Shown here one piece after another: positions 7,539-15,453 of a stretch of DNA of 41,649 nucleotides (position 1 is its first letter; every line of letters begins with the position of its first letter). The translations under genes were made by a program, and so were the position numbers. The notes beneath the pieces were generated by a model that saw nothing but the letters and a program-made list of their open reading frames with translations, was not told where the DNA came from and did not search any database. This DNA comes from a virus. The DNA lies in IMG/VR virus record IMGVR_UViG_3300037258_000024, positions 1 through 41,649 of that record; one strand, given 5' to 3'.

Positions 7539-8126
7539 ATGGAAGCTAGACTTTTCCAAGAAGGTACTATTCCTGAATACACTACTATTGAATGGTACAG
7601 CGGCAGAGTGAATGCTCCTCATCTAGAAGAGCCAGGGCAGAGAGAGCGCATTTTAGAAACTGCTAGAGTGATCAATACCTTGTGTCCTACATCTGTGGTA
7701 GACTTAGGCGCCGGGGACGGAGGGTTGCTTTCTCAGTTGTCGCTTCCTGTATCACATAAGTGGGGGTATGATCTTCAGCAAACCAATGTAGATGTAGCTT
7801 TGAATAAGCGTAATGTAGTCGTTAATTTATTTGATGTTGTGTCTAACACTGAAGACGTCTTATGGGCTTCTTTAGTAGTCTGCACAGAGATGCTTGAGCA
7901 TTTAATTGACCCACATAGGTTTCTATCTAGAGTTTATAATTTACAGGGTGCTGGCGAGTACATTGTTGCTTCTAGTCCATGGAATGAGACTGATGAAGAT
8001 CATTATGAGTTTCACACGTGGGCGTGGGACGACATTGGCTACTGTGATATGTTTAAATCAATAGGCTACGAAGTAGTTGAACAGCTTAGAGTGCAAGGGG
8101 CTCAGATTATGGTTGCTGTTAAATGA
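7539..8126 (+). CDS. class I SAM-dependent methyltransferase
   Basis: This 195-aa protein carries SAM-binding motif I as VVDLGAGDGGLL (about residues 52-63), the acidic end of strand 2 in GYDLQQ, and a post-motif-II TEMLEHLIDP typical of class I methyltransferases of the UbiE/sugar-methyltransferase type. A late strand SSPWNETDEDHYEFHTW looks like the active-site lid seen in small-molecule methyltransferases. There is no DNA-methyltransferase NPPY/DPPY motif, so base methylation is less likely than methylation of a sugar or other small molecule. It lies 1 nt after the preceding glycosyltransferase and overlaps the epimerase gene by 4 nt, arguing for a shared sugar-modification pathway. Confidence 0.8.
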   Translation: MEARLFQEGTIPEYTTIEWYSGRVNAPHLEEPGQRERILETARVINTLCPTSVVDLGAGDGGLLSQLSLPVSHKWGYDLQQTNVDVALNKRNVVVNLFDVVSNTEDVLWASLVVCTEMLEHLIDPHRFLSRVYNLQGAGEYIVASSPWNETDEDHYEFHTWAWDDIGYCDMFKSIGYEVVEQLRVQGAQIMVAVK

Positions 8127-8986
8127 AAGTATTACTAACTGGGTCTGAAGGGTTTGTCGGGCGCCATTTTCAAAAGATTCTTCCAGAGGATTGGGATGTT
8201 ATATGCCTAGACTTTAAAAGAGGAGTTGATGTAAGAGATATATTTAGAAGTTCTAATACTCATTTTGATTGGATAATCCATTTAGCCGCAGTTGTTGGAG
8301 GCAGAGAAACCATTGATAGGGAGCCTCTAAAAGTTGCTGTAGATCTTTCTATTGATGCAGAATTATTTCAATACGCTTTAAGGACTAAGCCTAGTAGATT
8401 GATTTATTTTAGTTCTTCTGCCGCGTACCCTGTTAACTTGCAAACACACTGCTGTAGTAGCAAGTTAACAGAAAGTGATATTGATTTAAGTGACATGTGT
8501 TCCCCAGACATGACCTATGGGTTTGCTAAATTGGCTGGAGAGTACCAAGCTAAATTTCTTCAAGAGGCTGGGGTCAGGACACACGTGTTTAGGCCATTTT
8601 CAGGATATGGACCTGATCAAGATTTAACTTACCCTTTTCCGTCTTTTATTCAGCGTGCTAAGAATCTTGAATATCCATTTACTATTTGGGGGGATGGTTC
8701 AGCTGTTAGAGACTTTATTCACATAGATGATATAGTGAGAGCTGTCCTTGCTGCTGTAGATAATGATGTAGAAGGTCCTGTAAACCTAGGCACTGGGGTT
8801 CCTACATCCTTTTATTCTTTAGCTAAACTTGTGTGCCGTACAGCAGGCTATAGCCCCCTCATGAATAATCTTATTGATAAACCAGAAGGCGTTAAATATA
8901 GAGTAGCTGATGCTAGAAAGATGAGATCTTTCTATCTTCCTAAAATTAGCTTAGAAGAAGGAATTAAAGAGGCTTTGTACACATGA
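8123..8986 (+). CDS. NAD-dependent nucleotide-sugar epimerase/dehydratase (extended SDR)
   Basis: This 287-aa extended SDR enzyme has the NAD-binding TGSEGFVG at residues 6-13, HLAAVVGG after strand 4, the catalytic Ser region YFSSSAAYP, and the YxxxK pair in MTYGFAKLAGE (about Y132 and K136). The C-terminal RDFIHIDDIVRAV and VNLGTG segments are typical of GDP-fucose synthase, UDP-glucose epimerase and related enzymes. It should make or convert a nucleotide sugar for the flanking glycosyltransferases. Between AAYP and ESDID there is a short Cys-rich stretch (HCCSSK), encoded inside an 11-bp inverted repeat (8431-8470). Codons and bases are AT-rich compared with head genes. Confidence 0.85.
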   Translation: MKVLLTGSEGFVGRHFQKILPEDWDVICLDFKRGVDVRDIFRSSNTHFDWIIHLAAVVGGRETIDREPLKVAVDLSIDAELFQYALRTKPSRLIYFSSSAAYPVNLQTHCCSSKLTESDIDLSDMCSPDMTYGFAKLAGEYQAKFLQEAGVRTHVFRPFSGYGPDQDLTYPFPSFIQRAKNLEYPFTIWGDGSAVRDFIHIDDIVRAVLAAVDNDVEGPVNLGTGVPTSFYSLAKLVCRTAGYSPLMNNLIDKPEGVKYRVADARKMRSFYLPKISLEEGIKEALYT

Positions 8987-9549
8987 AATGGTCTATCATG
9001 GTTTTGACTCAACCTTCCAGAGAAGGTTATTTGTACCGACTCCTCTTATCACTTAAGCCTCAGGTTGAGGCTTATTCTGATCAAGTCGAGTTGATGATAA
9101 GAGAGTGTGATTATTTTCTTCCTGTAGGAGACAACCGTCAAATAATGCGCGAGACCTGCACAGGTCAGTATTCTAACTTTATTGATGATGATGACATTGT
9201 TCCAAGTAATTATGTAGAAACATTGCTGCCCTTAATGGATGGTGTAGACTACATAGGACATGATCTAGAACGTTATGATGATGGACACTACACAGATACC
9301 TACATACACTCACTAGAGAATGGTATTAGCCATATTAATCCTATTCGCACTGAGTTAGCGCTTAAAGGATCTATGTACGGCGGTTTTGGGGAAGATAGGC
9401 GGTGGTGGAATAGACTTGCAGAGCTTGACTGTGTAAAGACTGAGCATTACGTACCTAAGACTATGTACAAGTATATGTACCGTTCCAATAAGGGGGACGG
9501 TCCTCCAAAAGACAATTATTATACTGATCCTCAGTATGATAATCACTAA
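8983..9549 (+). CDS. small GT-A glycosyltransferase-like protein
   Basis: This 188-aa protein resembles a shortened family-2 type glycosyltransferase: SIMVLTQPSREGYLYRLLLSL at the N-terminus, GDNRQIMRETCTGQY preceding strand 4, and a strong acid cluster NFIDDDDIVP (about 65-74) at the place of the DxD metal motif. The C-terminal part is Tyr/Asp-rich (PKDNYYTDPQYDN). It overlaps the epimerase stop by 4 nt and is the last gene of the sugar cassette. One 60-base line inside it (9181-9240) has only 20 G or C bases, against 33 in a line of the capsid gene (24481-24540), which suggests separate origin. The acceptor is unknown. Confidence 0.7.
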   Translation: MKWSIMVLTQPSREGYLYRLLLSLKPQVEAYSDQVELMIRECDYFLPVGDNRQIMRETCTGQYSNFIDDDDIVPSNYVETLLPLMDGVDYIGHDLERYDDGHYTDTYIHSLENGISHINPIRTELALKGSMYGGFGEDRRWWNRLAELDCVKTEHYVPKTMYKYMYRSNKGDGPPKDNYYTDPQYDNH

Positions 9550-9566
9550 ACAGTAGGGTGTTATAA

Positions 9567-9692
9567 ATGACAAATCCTAAAATAGAAACACTGCAAGACA
9601 GATTTGGTAATAGCTCTATAGACACTTGGAGTGTACCCTACACTCCTATTAGTGACAGAGCTGTATCTCCAGACATGGGAAACATTTCCTAG
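9567..9692 (+). CDS. short ORF, 41 aa, possible fragment of an appendage protein
   Basis: This 41-aa ORF begins MTNPKIETLQDRFGNSSIDTW and ends before a TAG, with GTAGGG 8-13 nt upstream of its ATG. The opening resembles the start of some tail-appendage proteins with LamG or carbohydrate-binding domains (a leading L-x-D-x-F followed by S-x-D-T-x-W), so it may be a truncated remnant of one. That likeness is from memory and weak. It lies in the gap between the sugar cassette and the next gene. It could equally be non-coding. Confidence 0.35.
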   Translation: MTNPKIETLQDRFGNSSIDTWSVPYTPISDRAVSPDMGNIS

Positions 9693-9723
9693 AAAATATA
9701 ATCTCTTAGATTAGGAACAGTTA

Positions 9724-10113
9724 ATGACAGCCACAGTTGCAGTGACCACTAATACAGTAACTTCTCTAGATAATCAAACAGTCCCAGCTAATAGTTCTTT
9801 CTATTATCACTTGGAATTCAGCGGCCCTGTAAAGCAAGTACAAGTCCAGTGGAATGTAACTACTTCAAACTTGTCTAATATTCAGTTATATGAAACTCTT
9901 GACTTTACTTGGGCCAACTTCGTAGGCCAGATAGCAGGCCCTGGCACACCTGGCGGAGCAGGAACTGATGGTTCTGGCAAAGGAGAAGGACTGACTTTTC
10001 TGACTCCTCATGGAAGTGTCCTTAATTTCATTCTTCAGTACAATAATATAGACCCTTCTGATGTGATGACTGTTACTTCAGTCTCTGTGTTAGGTATAGC
10101 AGACGGAGTCTAG
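9724..10113 (+). CDS. hypothetical virion-associated beta-rich protein
   Basis: This 129-aa Thr/Ser/Val-rich protein has alternating strands (TATVAVTTNTVTSL, VKQVQVQWNVTTS) and a Gly-rich loop (GPGTPGGAGTDGSGKGEG) in its second half. It has no Cys, signal peptide or membrane segment. The pattern is typical of small phage appendage or decoration proteins, but I recognise no family. An AGGAAC stretch sits 6 nt before the ATG. A strong hairpin with a T run follows 24 nt after its stop, so it is probably the last gene of its transcript. Confidence 0.65.
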   Translation: MTATVAVTTNTVTSLDNQTVPANSSFYYHLEFSGPVKQVQVQWNVTTSNLSNIQLYETLDFTWANFVGQIAGPGTPGGAGTDGSGKGEGLTFLTPHGSVLNFILQYNNIDPSDVMTVTSVSVLGIADGV

Positions 10114-10137
10114 TCTGTAGTCTAAGCTAGACCGATT

Positions 10138-10167
10138 ATCCCCTAGAGACCTACTCTAGGGGATTTT
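10138..10167 (+). terminator. intrinsic terminator that also contains a ribosome site
   Basis: ATCCCCTAGAG and CTCTAGGGGAT form a perfect 11-bp stem around a 5-nt loop, followed by TTTT. The AGGGGA of the 3' arm (10158-10163) is also the only Shine-Dalgarno candidate for the GTG at 10171, 7 nt away, so the same hairpin may hide the ribosome site of the ParB-like gene. Confidence 0.75.
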
Positions 10168-10170
10168 CAC

Positions 10171-10941
10171 GTGCCTGAGAACTTTTTACTACTGGCAGCC
10201 AAGGGTGTTTCCCCTGCTCAGGCTGTGCAGCTTCAGGCTTTAGATGACTATCCTAAGCAGGCTACAAAGTGGATGAATGGTCTTCCTTGGGCTTGGCCAG
10301 TAGCAGTTCCTCTGGATCAGATTGATTTCTCAAATAAAGACGCTTGGACCGCTGACGAGAAGAAAAGCAAGTCCAAGATAAGCAAATTTGAGAAGAAGAT
10401 GCACAAAGGTATTCTCAAACCTGCTATTCTTGTACGTCCTAAGGGTGAAAAGAAATATGTGGTGGCTGACGGCCACCACAGAGCACTTGCTTGCTTGAAG
10501 CTAGGAAGGCCTTTAATGGCATGGACAACAGACGCTTCTGAGAAGCAGGGTGGGTGGAGTACTATGCACGATATGCAGGATGACCAGCAGATCAAGGCTA
10601 CTTCAGATCTAGAAACAGTTATTAATCTAGCCGCTGACAGCCTGCAAAAAGCGTCAACTCCTCAGCCTTTGGGCCCAAAGCCGCTATGGAAGAAAACAAA
10701 GCCCAAGCCTTGGCATCTTCCGTTCTACATAGAACACGTGGCTCACGCTCTGCGTTCAAATGGCCACTCAGAGTCAGAAGCTATAAGTATGGCAGTAGGT
10801 ATTGTTAGAGGCTGGGCTTCAGGGAAGCCAGAGGGCGGCGAGAAGAAACTTCAGAAGACTACTCAAGCCGCAGCCGCTAAGGCCATTTCCGAGTGGGAAG
10901 CTTTAAAGTCGGCAGCCCATGCAAGTAAAGGGAAGAAGTGA
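10171..10941 (+). CDS. ParB/sulfiredoxin-like domain protein near the packaging genes
   Basis: This 256-aa protein has a ParB N-terminal-type domain in its first half: VAVPLDQIDFSN, then KPAILVRPKG and the signature ADGHHRALACLKLGRP (about 108-123), where GHHR is the conserved nucleotide-binding box. The second half contains PFYIEHVAHALRSNGHSESEAISMA and a Lys/Ala-rich tail, and resembles small uncharacterised domains found near actinophage terminase and capsid genes. The helix DLETVINLAADS (about 146-157) recurs in the protein at 15904. The family includes CTP-binding DNA clamps and nucleases, so a role in DNA packaging is possible but unproven. The GTG start depends on a Shine-Dalgarno inside the preceding hairpin. 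Confidence 0.75.
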   Translation: MPENFLLLAAKGVSPAQAVQLQALDDYPKQATKWMNGLPWAWPVAVPLDQIDFSNKDAWTADEKKSKSKISKFEKKMHKGILKPAILVRPKGEKKYVVADGHHRALACLKLGRPLMAWTTDASEKQGGWSTMHDMQDDQQIKATSDLETVINLAADSLQKASTPQPLGPKPLWKKTKPKPWHLPFYIEHVAHALRSNGHSESEAISMAVGIVRGWASGKPEGGEKKLQKTTQAAAAKAISEWEALKSAAHASKGKK

Positions 10942-10946
10942 GCTAA

Positions 10947-11333
10947 ATGGCTACAGCTAGCAGTGGGACTGTTGTAACGTACCCTATAGTCATGGAACAG
11001 GGAACGCCATTTGTCCTACAGATCAATTGGGCCGACCCTTCTGGCAATCCAATTGATCTCACTGGTTATACTGGCCGTATGAAAGTCATCACAGACAACT
11101 TTAACCAGGTGCCTATTATAACTTTTGCCACTGACGACACAGCTAGCCCTAATACCACTTTGACCATGGATTCTTCAGGATTGATTACTGCTTCGGCCAC
11201 CAATGACGCTACTCAGGCTTTGACGTTTTCCAGTGCTCAGTATGCATTGTTCGTAGAGTCTCCTTCTCCTAGCTCTCAGGTAACCAAGATCTTAGAAGGC
11301 AACGTTCAGCTGAAACTGGGGCAAGACTGGTGA
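10947..11333 (+). CDS. beta-rich appendage/baseplate-associated protein
   Basis: This 128-aa protein has VMEQGTPFVLQINWADPSGNPIDLTGYTGRMKV in its N-terminal half. The pattern of polarised strands with a PIDLTGYTGRM-type turn is common in small phage proteins encoded next to tail fibres and thought to be Ig-like or BppU-N-like domains. The end (GNVQLKLGQDW) is compact. A purine-rich GGGAAGAAG lies upstream of the ATG, only 5 nt after the previous stop. The next gene overlaps by 4 nt (GTGA), so the collagen-like protein is co-translated. The function is likely structural. Confidence 0.65.
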   Translation: MATASSGTVVTYPIVMEQGTPFVLQINWADPSGNPIDLTGYTGRMKVITDNFNQVPIITFATDDTASPNTTLTMDSSGLITASATNDATQALTFSSAQYALFVESPSPSSQVTKILEGNVQLKLGQDW

Positions 11334-11689
11334 GTTCTCCATCTGGTTTTAACCGTGTCACTGTTGAGCAGCAGGTAACTCTTGTCACAGCTCAACAGAC
11401 AGTCAGTGGTGTCTCTGTACAGACAGCAGGACCTCAAGGCCCTCCTGGCCCTCAAGGCGAAGTTGGGCCTCAAGGCCCTCCCGGTCCTTCTGGCGGCTCT
11501 ACTTTCGAATACGAGCAGATGACTGCTTCTTCTGTGTGGACCGTCAATCATAATCTTGGGCGCCATCCCAGTGTCACTGTGGTGGACTACAGCGGTAATG
11601 AAGTTATTGGAGACATAAAATACAACAGCATTAATCAAGTGACATTGACCTTTACAGCTGCTTTTGGTGGATGGGCTTACATAAATTGA
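11330..11689 (+). CDS. collagen-like minor tail/fibre protein
   Basis: This 119-aa protein starts at a GTG overlapping the upstream stop. Residues about 33-55 are a short collagen-type Gly-X-Y run (GPQGPPGPQGEVGPQGPPG), which would trimerise. The C-terminal part, with SSVWTVNHNLGRHPSVTVVDYSG and ending FGGWAYIN, is a conserved knob seen at the end of many phage fibre proteins. It is likely a trimeric fibre or tip piece. No chaperone domain is visible. Confidence 0.75.
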   Translation: MSSPSGFNRVTVEQQVTLVTAQQTVSGVSVQTAGPQGPPGPQGEVGPQGPPGPSGGSTFEYEQMTASSVWTVNHNLGRHPSVTVVDYSGNEVIGDIKYNSINQVTLTFTAAFGGWAYIN

Positions 11690-11796
11690 GAGAGTGTGTG
11701 TATTCTCTCCTAACCATGCTGTGCTCCCGATAATAGAAGAGAGAATTGCTGGATTGGCGTGAGTTGCTGCTCATTCCATTTGTAAAGGGAGCGGCC

Positions 11797-13338
11797 GTGG
11801 CAACTAATGTCCTAACAAACCTTAACTTGAATCAGAACCAACTTCTGAACCCTGTTATTCACGTAGCCTCTACAGCTCCAGGCAGTCCTGTAGCGGGCCA
11901 GCTGTGGTTCAACACCAGTGCTGGTGGATTCACAGCAAACACTCTATATTACTGGAGTGGTTCAGCATGGATTGAGGCAGATGCTCAGGCTCTGTCTTTT
12001 GGCTCTGTGACTGCTCAGACCTCGTTTGGGGCTTCCTCTGCCAACGGGTCAGCTACTACGGCTTCTCACTCTGACCACACTCACGGCACGCCAGCCATTC
12101 CAGCCCTGTCAGCACTTAATGCTCCTGCTGCGAACATACCAATGGGTGGTTACACTTTCACAGGGCTGCCAGATCCAGCGACTGCTAGTTCTGCGGCCAC
12201 TAAGAACTATGTTGATGCCACTGCCCAAGGACTGTCCTGGAAAGATCCAATTCAGGCTGCTTCTACAGCTGCTTTGGGTTCCATGTACAGTACTCCGTTC
12301 GCTACTTACACTTACAACTCCCTAGGGGGCGTAGGTGACACTATCACAGCTGGCGCAAATGGTGTTGTTAACACTATGGACAGTCAAGGTCTGTGGACTG
12401 CCTTAAGTACTACAGTTACGGCCTGTACTGCGGTTTCCACAACAGTAACTTTTACAGTGGCTTCAGGCAACGCCAACATGGCTGTTGGCGAGTCTGTAAA
12501 TATTTCCGGGGTTACCGGGTTCACCACAAACAACCCCAACGGTGACTGGACAGTAGCCACTCTTGTAGCAACTACTGGTTTCACTGTAGTGGTAGGAGCA
12601 GCCCCTACCGGCACTTACAGTTCAGGTGGGACAGTAAGTGCCAATGCAGCTCGTGTTCTCATAAAGAATGAGACCAGCACTAACGCTCCTTACAATGGCA
12701 TTTACACTGTCACTACTCTAGGCACTGCTGGCGGAAAAGCAGTATTCACTCGAGCCACTGACATGGACACTAATGTTGCCCCAGACACTGGCATTTCTAA
12801 GTATGACTATGCCACGATGTTTGTGGAGCTGGGCACTATTAACGAGGCAACTCAGTGGCAGTGCACCAACACTGGCGGGGTGACTCCCGGCACAACAGCT
12901 GTTTCTTTTGCTCAGATAGGTGCAGCTACTTCTTACAGTGCTGGCACTGGCCTGACACTGACAGGCAACTCCTTCAGTGTCAATGCTTCACAGACCCAGG
13001 TAACAGCTCTAGGCACTGTGGTTACTGGCACTTGGAATGGTACAAACGTTGCTGTGGCCTATGGCGGCACTGGCGGCACTACTGGGGCGCAGACAGCTGC
13101 GGGAGCCAGATCTAACTTAAGTGCTGTTGGTACCTATAGCGCCACTATCACTACTTCAGCTGGCAGCGCTTATTCTGTAGCTCACGGGTTAAACACTTAT
13201 GCAGTGCAAGTGTCTGTCTGGTCTGCTGCTACAGGCGGCAGCTTAGTGTGGTGTGATGTTGCAAATGTGGACGCCAACCATATTACGGTCACGACAGCTG
13301 CGGCTCAGACTAACATTTTCGTAGTTGTGCACGGCTAA
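11797..13338 (+). CDS. tail fibre-like protein
   Basis: This 513-aa Thr/Ser/Ala/Gly-rich protein opens MATNVLTNLNLNQNQLLNPVIH, the trimeric N-terminal repeat-type start of many phage fibre genes, followed by GQLWFNTSAGGFTANTLYYWSGSAW. The C-terminal part has GTGLTLTGNSFSVN, then VAYGGTGGTTGAQTAAGARSNL, a common fibre repeat, and ends with a VAHGLNTYAVQVSVW knob. I put the start at GTG 11797 because AAAGGGAG at 11785-11792 lies just upstream and the fibre-type N-terminus begins there; an in-frame TTG at 11746 has no such support. It likely contacts the host surface, but the receptor is unknown. Confidence 0.75.
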   Translation: MATNVLTNLNLNQNQLLNPVIHVASTAPGSPVAGQLWFNTSAGGFTANTLYYWSGSAWIEADAQALSFGSVTAQTSFGASSANGSATTASHSDHTHGTPAIPALSALNAPAANIPMGGYTFTGLPDPATASSAATKNYVDATAQGLSWKDPIQAASTAALGSMYSTPFATYTYNSLGGVGDTITAGANGVVNTMDSQGLWTALSTTVTACTAVSTTVTFTVASGNANMAVGESVNISGVTGFTTNNPNGDWTVATLVATTGFTVVVGAAPTGTYSSGGTVSANAARVLIKNETSTNAPYNGIYTVTTLGTAGGKAVFTRATDMDTNVAPDTGISKYDYATMFVELGTINEATQWQCTNTGGVTPGTTAVSFAQIGAATSYSAGTGLTLTGNSFSVNASQTQVTALGTVVTGTWNGTNVAVAYGGTGGTTGAQTAAGARSNLSAVGTYSATITTSAGSAYSVAHGLNTYAVQVSVWSAATGGSLVWCDVANVDANHITVTTAAAQTNIFVVVHG

Positions 13339-13388
13339 TTTTAAGCAGTGATCTTTACTGTGTGTTTTCTTCTACACAAGGAGTGCTG

Positions 13389-14078
13389 GTGCTAGTACTT
13401 TCGTCTTTGCTGGAAGTTCAAGGATACTCAGAAGCTTCAGTGGCAAAGACAGGAGCCTATACTCTCACGGCGAGTGATTCCTGTGTTCTGGCAGGTGGCA
13501 CTGGGGCATACACTGTGACACTGCCCAGCGCTTCCTCTACAGCTGCTTTAGGCCAGAATTTTACTATAATAAACACATGTTCAGCTGCCGGAGACAAAAT
13601 AACTATTGCCACTACGTCATCACAGACAATCAATGGTGCAACAACTTTTGTTCTGCCAAACCCCAACACCTATCTTGAAGTACAGAGTAATGGATCTAAC
13701 TGGGTTATTATTGACGCCAATACTGGGGTATGGCCTGGCAACATTTCACCTTTGCCTGTAGCGCTGACTGACGCAACTACCATAGCTGTAGACGCCTCTT
13801 TGGGAAATCACTTTCGTGTTACTCTCGGAGCCAGCAGGACAATGGGGGTTCCATCTAATCCTACAGACGGGCAGAAGATACTGTTTGAGATAACGCAGCC
13901 AGGCTCTGGGGGTCCTTACACCATTACGTGGGCTTCTAGTACAGGGGGCTATGTCTGGGGGACAGATGTAATTGTTCCCACACTAAGCACGGCTGCCAGT
14001 AAGGCTGACTATATAGGATTCGTTTATAATACGACAGCTAATGTGTGGCGCGGCCTAGCAGTTTCACGAGGATACTGA
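13389..14078 (+). CDS. fibre/appendage protein
   Basis: This is a beta-rich protein of about 229 aa whose middle contains LGQNFTIINTCSAAGDKITIATTSSQTINGA-type strands common in fibre or host-binding modules (for example GAYTVTLPSAS and NTYLEVQSNGSNWVIID). The end, NTTANVWRGLAVSRGY, is also fibre-like. I chose GTG at 13389 because AAGGAG (13378-13383) lies 5 nt before it; an earlier in-frame GTG at 13383 overlaps that site. The start is still uncertain. The stop overlaps the next ATG (TGATG), so the two are coupled. Confidence 0.65.
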   Translation: MLVLSSLLEVQGYSEASVAKTGAYTLTASDSCVLAGGTGAYTVTLPSASSTAALGQNFTIINTCSAAGDKITIATTSSQTINGATTFVLPNPNTYLEVQSNGSNWVIIDANTGVWPGNISPLPVALTDATTIAVDASLGNHFRVTLGASRTMGVPSNPTDGQKILFEITQPGSGGPYTITWASSTGGYVWGTDVIVPTLSTAASKADYIGFVYNTTANVWRGLAVSRGY

Positions 14079-14758
14079 TGACCATAGCTGCTGTAGGAAC
14101 TGCGGGCACCTCATATAGTAGTACTGCATCCACTACTTCCTATACTGTGTCGCACACTAACTCTACTGCCGGAAACTACTTAATTCTCACCGTTGACATT
14201 GGTGGAGGAGTCACTTCTGATCCTGTGACAGGAGTTTCCGGTGGCGGAGTAACTACTTGGACTCGGGCTATCAGCTACGCGATTCATGGAGCTTGTGACA
14301 TCTGGTATGGCAAGATAACGACTACTGGCTCACACACTACTACAGTCTCTACCTCTTCTACGCAGTGGGGTACTTTGTGTGCAGAAGAGTTTTCAACAAC
14401 TTTAGGAACTCTTAGCTTTTCTGCTTATGCCGTTAAGAATAACAGTACTTCATCCACTACTGTAAGCTGCCCGTCTATGACGCCGTCTAGTGGAACTATG
14501 TTATATGTAGGTACGGCTGTTTCTTCTGGCACATCCGACTACATTAAAACAGGCTCAACTTCAGGTTACACCTATGTATTAGGCGGCACTTCTTCTTATG
14601 AAGGGGGGCTTTGCTATGACGTTTCAGTTTCGGCAGCCACAACACCGTCGTTTACGCAGTCAGGTTCGACAACCAGTATGGCCGCATCCGCTTTGTTTTA
14701 TGAGGTAGCCGCCGGGTATCCAACCTCATCATTCATGCCGTTCTTCAACGCGGTGTAG
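14078..14758 (+). CDS. beta-rich appendage protein
   Basis: This 226-aa Ser/Thr/Gly-rich protein overlaps the upstream stop (TGATG) and has GAGG 7 nt before the start. The sequence contains YTVSHTNSTAGNYLILTVDIGGG and VTTWTRAISYAIHGACDIWYGK, a pattern seen in jelly-roll-like phage surface proteins, and a GTMLYVGTAVSSGTSD strand. It ends with a hydrophobic VAAGYPTSSFMPFFNAV. I see no catalytic motif. It is probably the last of the fibre/appendage genes here; the exact role is unknown. Confidence 0.65.
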   Translation: MTIAAVGTAGTSYSSTASTTSYTVSHTNSTAGNYLILTVDIGGGVTSDPVTGVSGGGVTTWTRAISYAIHGACDIWYGKITTTGSHTTTVSTSSTQWGTLCAEEFSTTLGTLSFSAYAVKNNSTSSTTVSCPSMTPSSGTMLYVGTAVSSGTSDYIKTGSTSGYTYVLGGTSSYEGGLCYDVSVSAATTPSFTQSGSTTSMAASALFYEVAAGYPTSSFMPFFNAV

Positions 14759-14784
14759 AAGTTCTGTTTATTTAGGGAGCAGCT

Positions 14785-15453
14785 ATGCCAGCTGAGCATG
14801 ATCAAAAAATCACTCACAGTTATGCAGTTCATTATCCAGAGCATGCACCAAGAGAAGAAGATAGTCAGTGTTCTATAGATGATTGCGCAGAGTCTTCCAA
14901 GTCTAGAGGAATGTGTAAAAAGCATTATGGTAGTTGGTACTACTATCAGAATAAACAGCGTTATTTCGATAGAGCTGAGCAGTGGAAGCAAGATAATCCT
15001 GAGAAAGTAGCTAAGTCTAAGAAGAAGTGGCTTGATAATAATAAAGATTATGCTAAAGACTATTATGAGGCAAACAGAGAGAAATTAGTAGATAGGGCTA
15101 ATTCTTGGAATAAAGACAATCCTGAAAAGGCTAGAAGTAACGCCCGTAAGTATAGAAACTCTCATCCTGAAGCAGGCCGTGCAAACGTTAGACGACGAAG
15201 AGCCATTAAGGCTAGTATACCTACATCTCGATATAGCGAGGCAGAAGTGTATGCTAGAGATGGCTGGGCTTGTCAACTATGTCATGCTCCTGTAGATTCT
15301 AAATTAAGGTGGCCTGATGTAAATTCTAAAAGCATTGATCACATCATACCAGTAACTGTCGAAGGTTCTACAGACACATTTGACAATGTCCAGCTAGCTC
15401 ATTTGGGTTGTAATTCTTCTAAAGGAAATAGATATCATGCCGGAAGCTCATGA
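14785..15453 (+). CDS. homing-type HNH endonuclease with captured N-terminus
   Basis: This 222-aa protein has four parts. Residues 1-26 (MPAEHDQKITHSYAVHYPEH...) match the first 26 residues of the next gene at 17 positions. Then comes a Cys/His cluster (CSIDDC...GMCKKHYGSW), a basic repeat region (QDNPEKVAKSKKKW, YEANREKLVDRANSW, KDNPEKARSNARKYR) likely to bind DNA, and a C-terminal HNH nuclease (CQLCHAPV, SIDHIIPV, NVQLAHLGCNSSKG). It resembles free-standing homing endonucleases. TTAGGGAGC is a ribosome site. It ends 17 nt inside the next gene. The shared N-terminus suggests it inserted at the start of the packaging-HNH gene and kept the start signal. Confidence 0.8.
   Translation: MPAEHDQKITHSYAVHYPEHAPREEDSQCSIDDCAESSKSRGMCKKHYGSWYYYQNKQRYFDRAEQWKQDNPEKVAKSKKKWLDNNKDYAKDYYEANREKLVDRANSWNKDNPEKARSNARKYRNSHPEAGRANVRRRRAIKASIPTSRYSEAEVYARDGWACQLCHAPVDSKLRWPDVNSKSIDHIIPVTVEGSTDTFDNVQLAHLGCNSSKGNRYHAGSS

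Noticed and set aside
12026-13115. Forward alternative frames inside the tail fibre gene
   Set aside because: They follow from biased codons of the fibre gene and show no ribosome site or domain.
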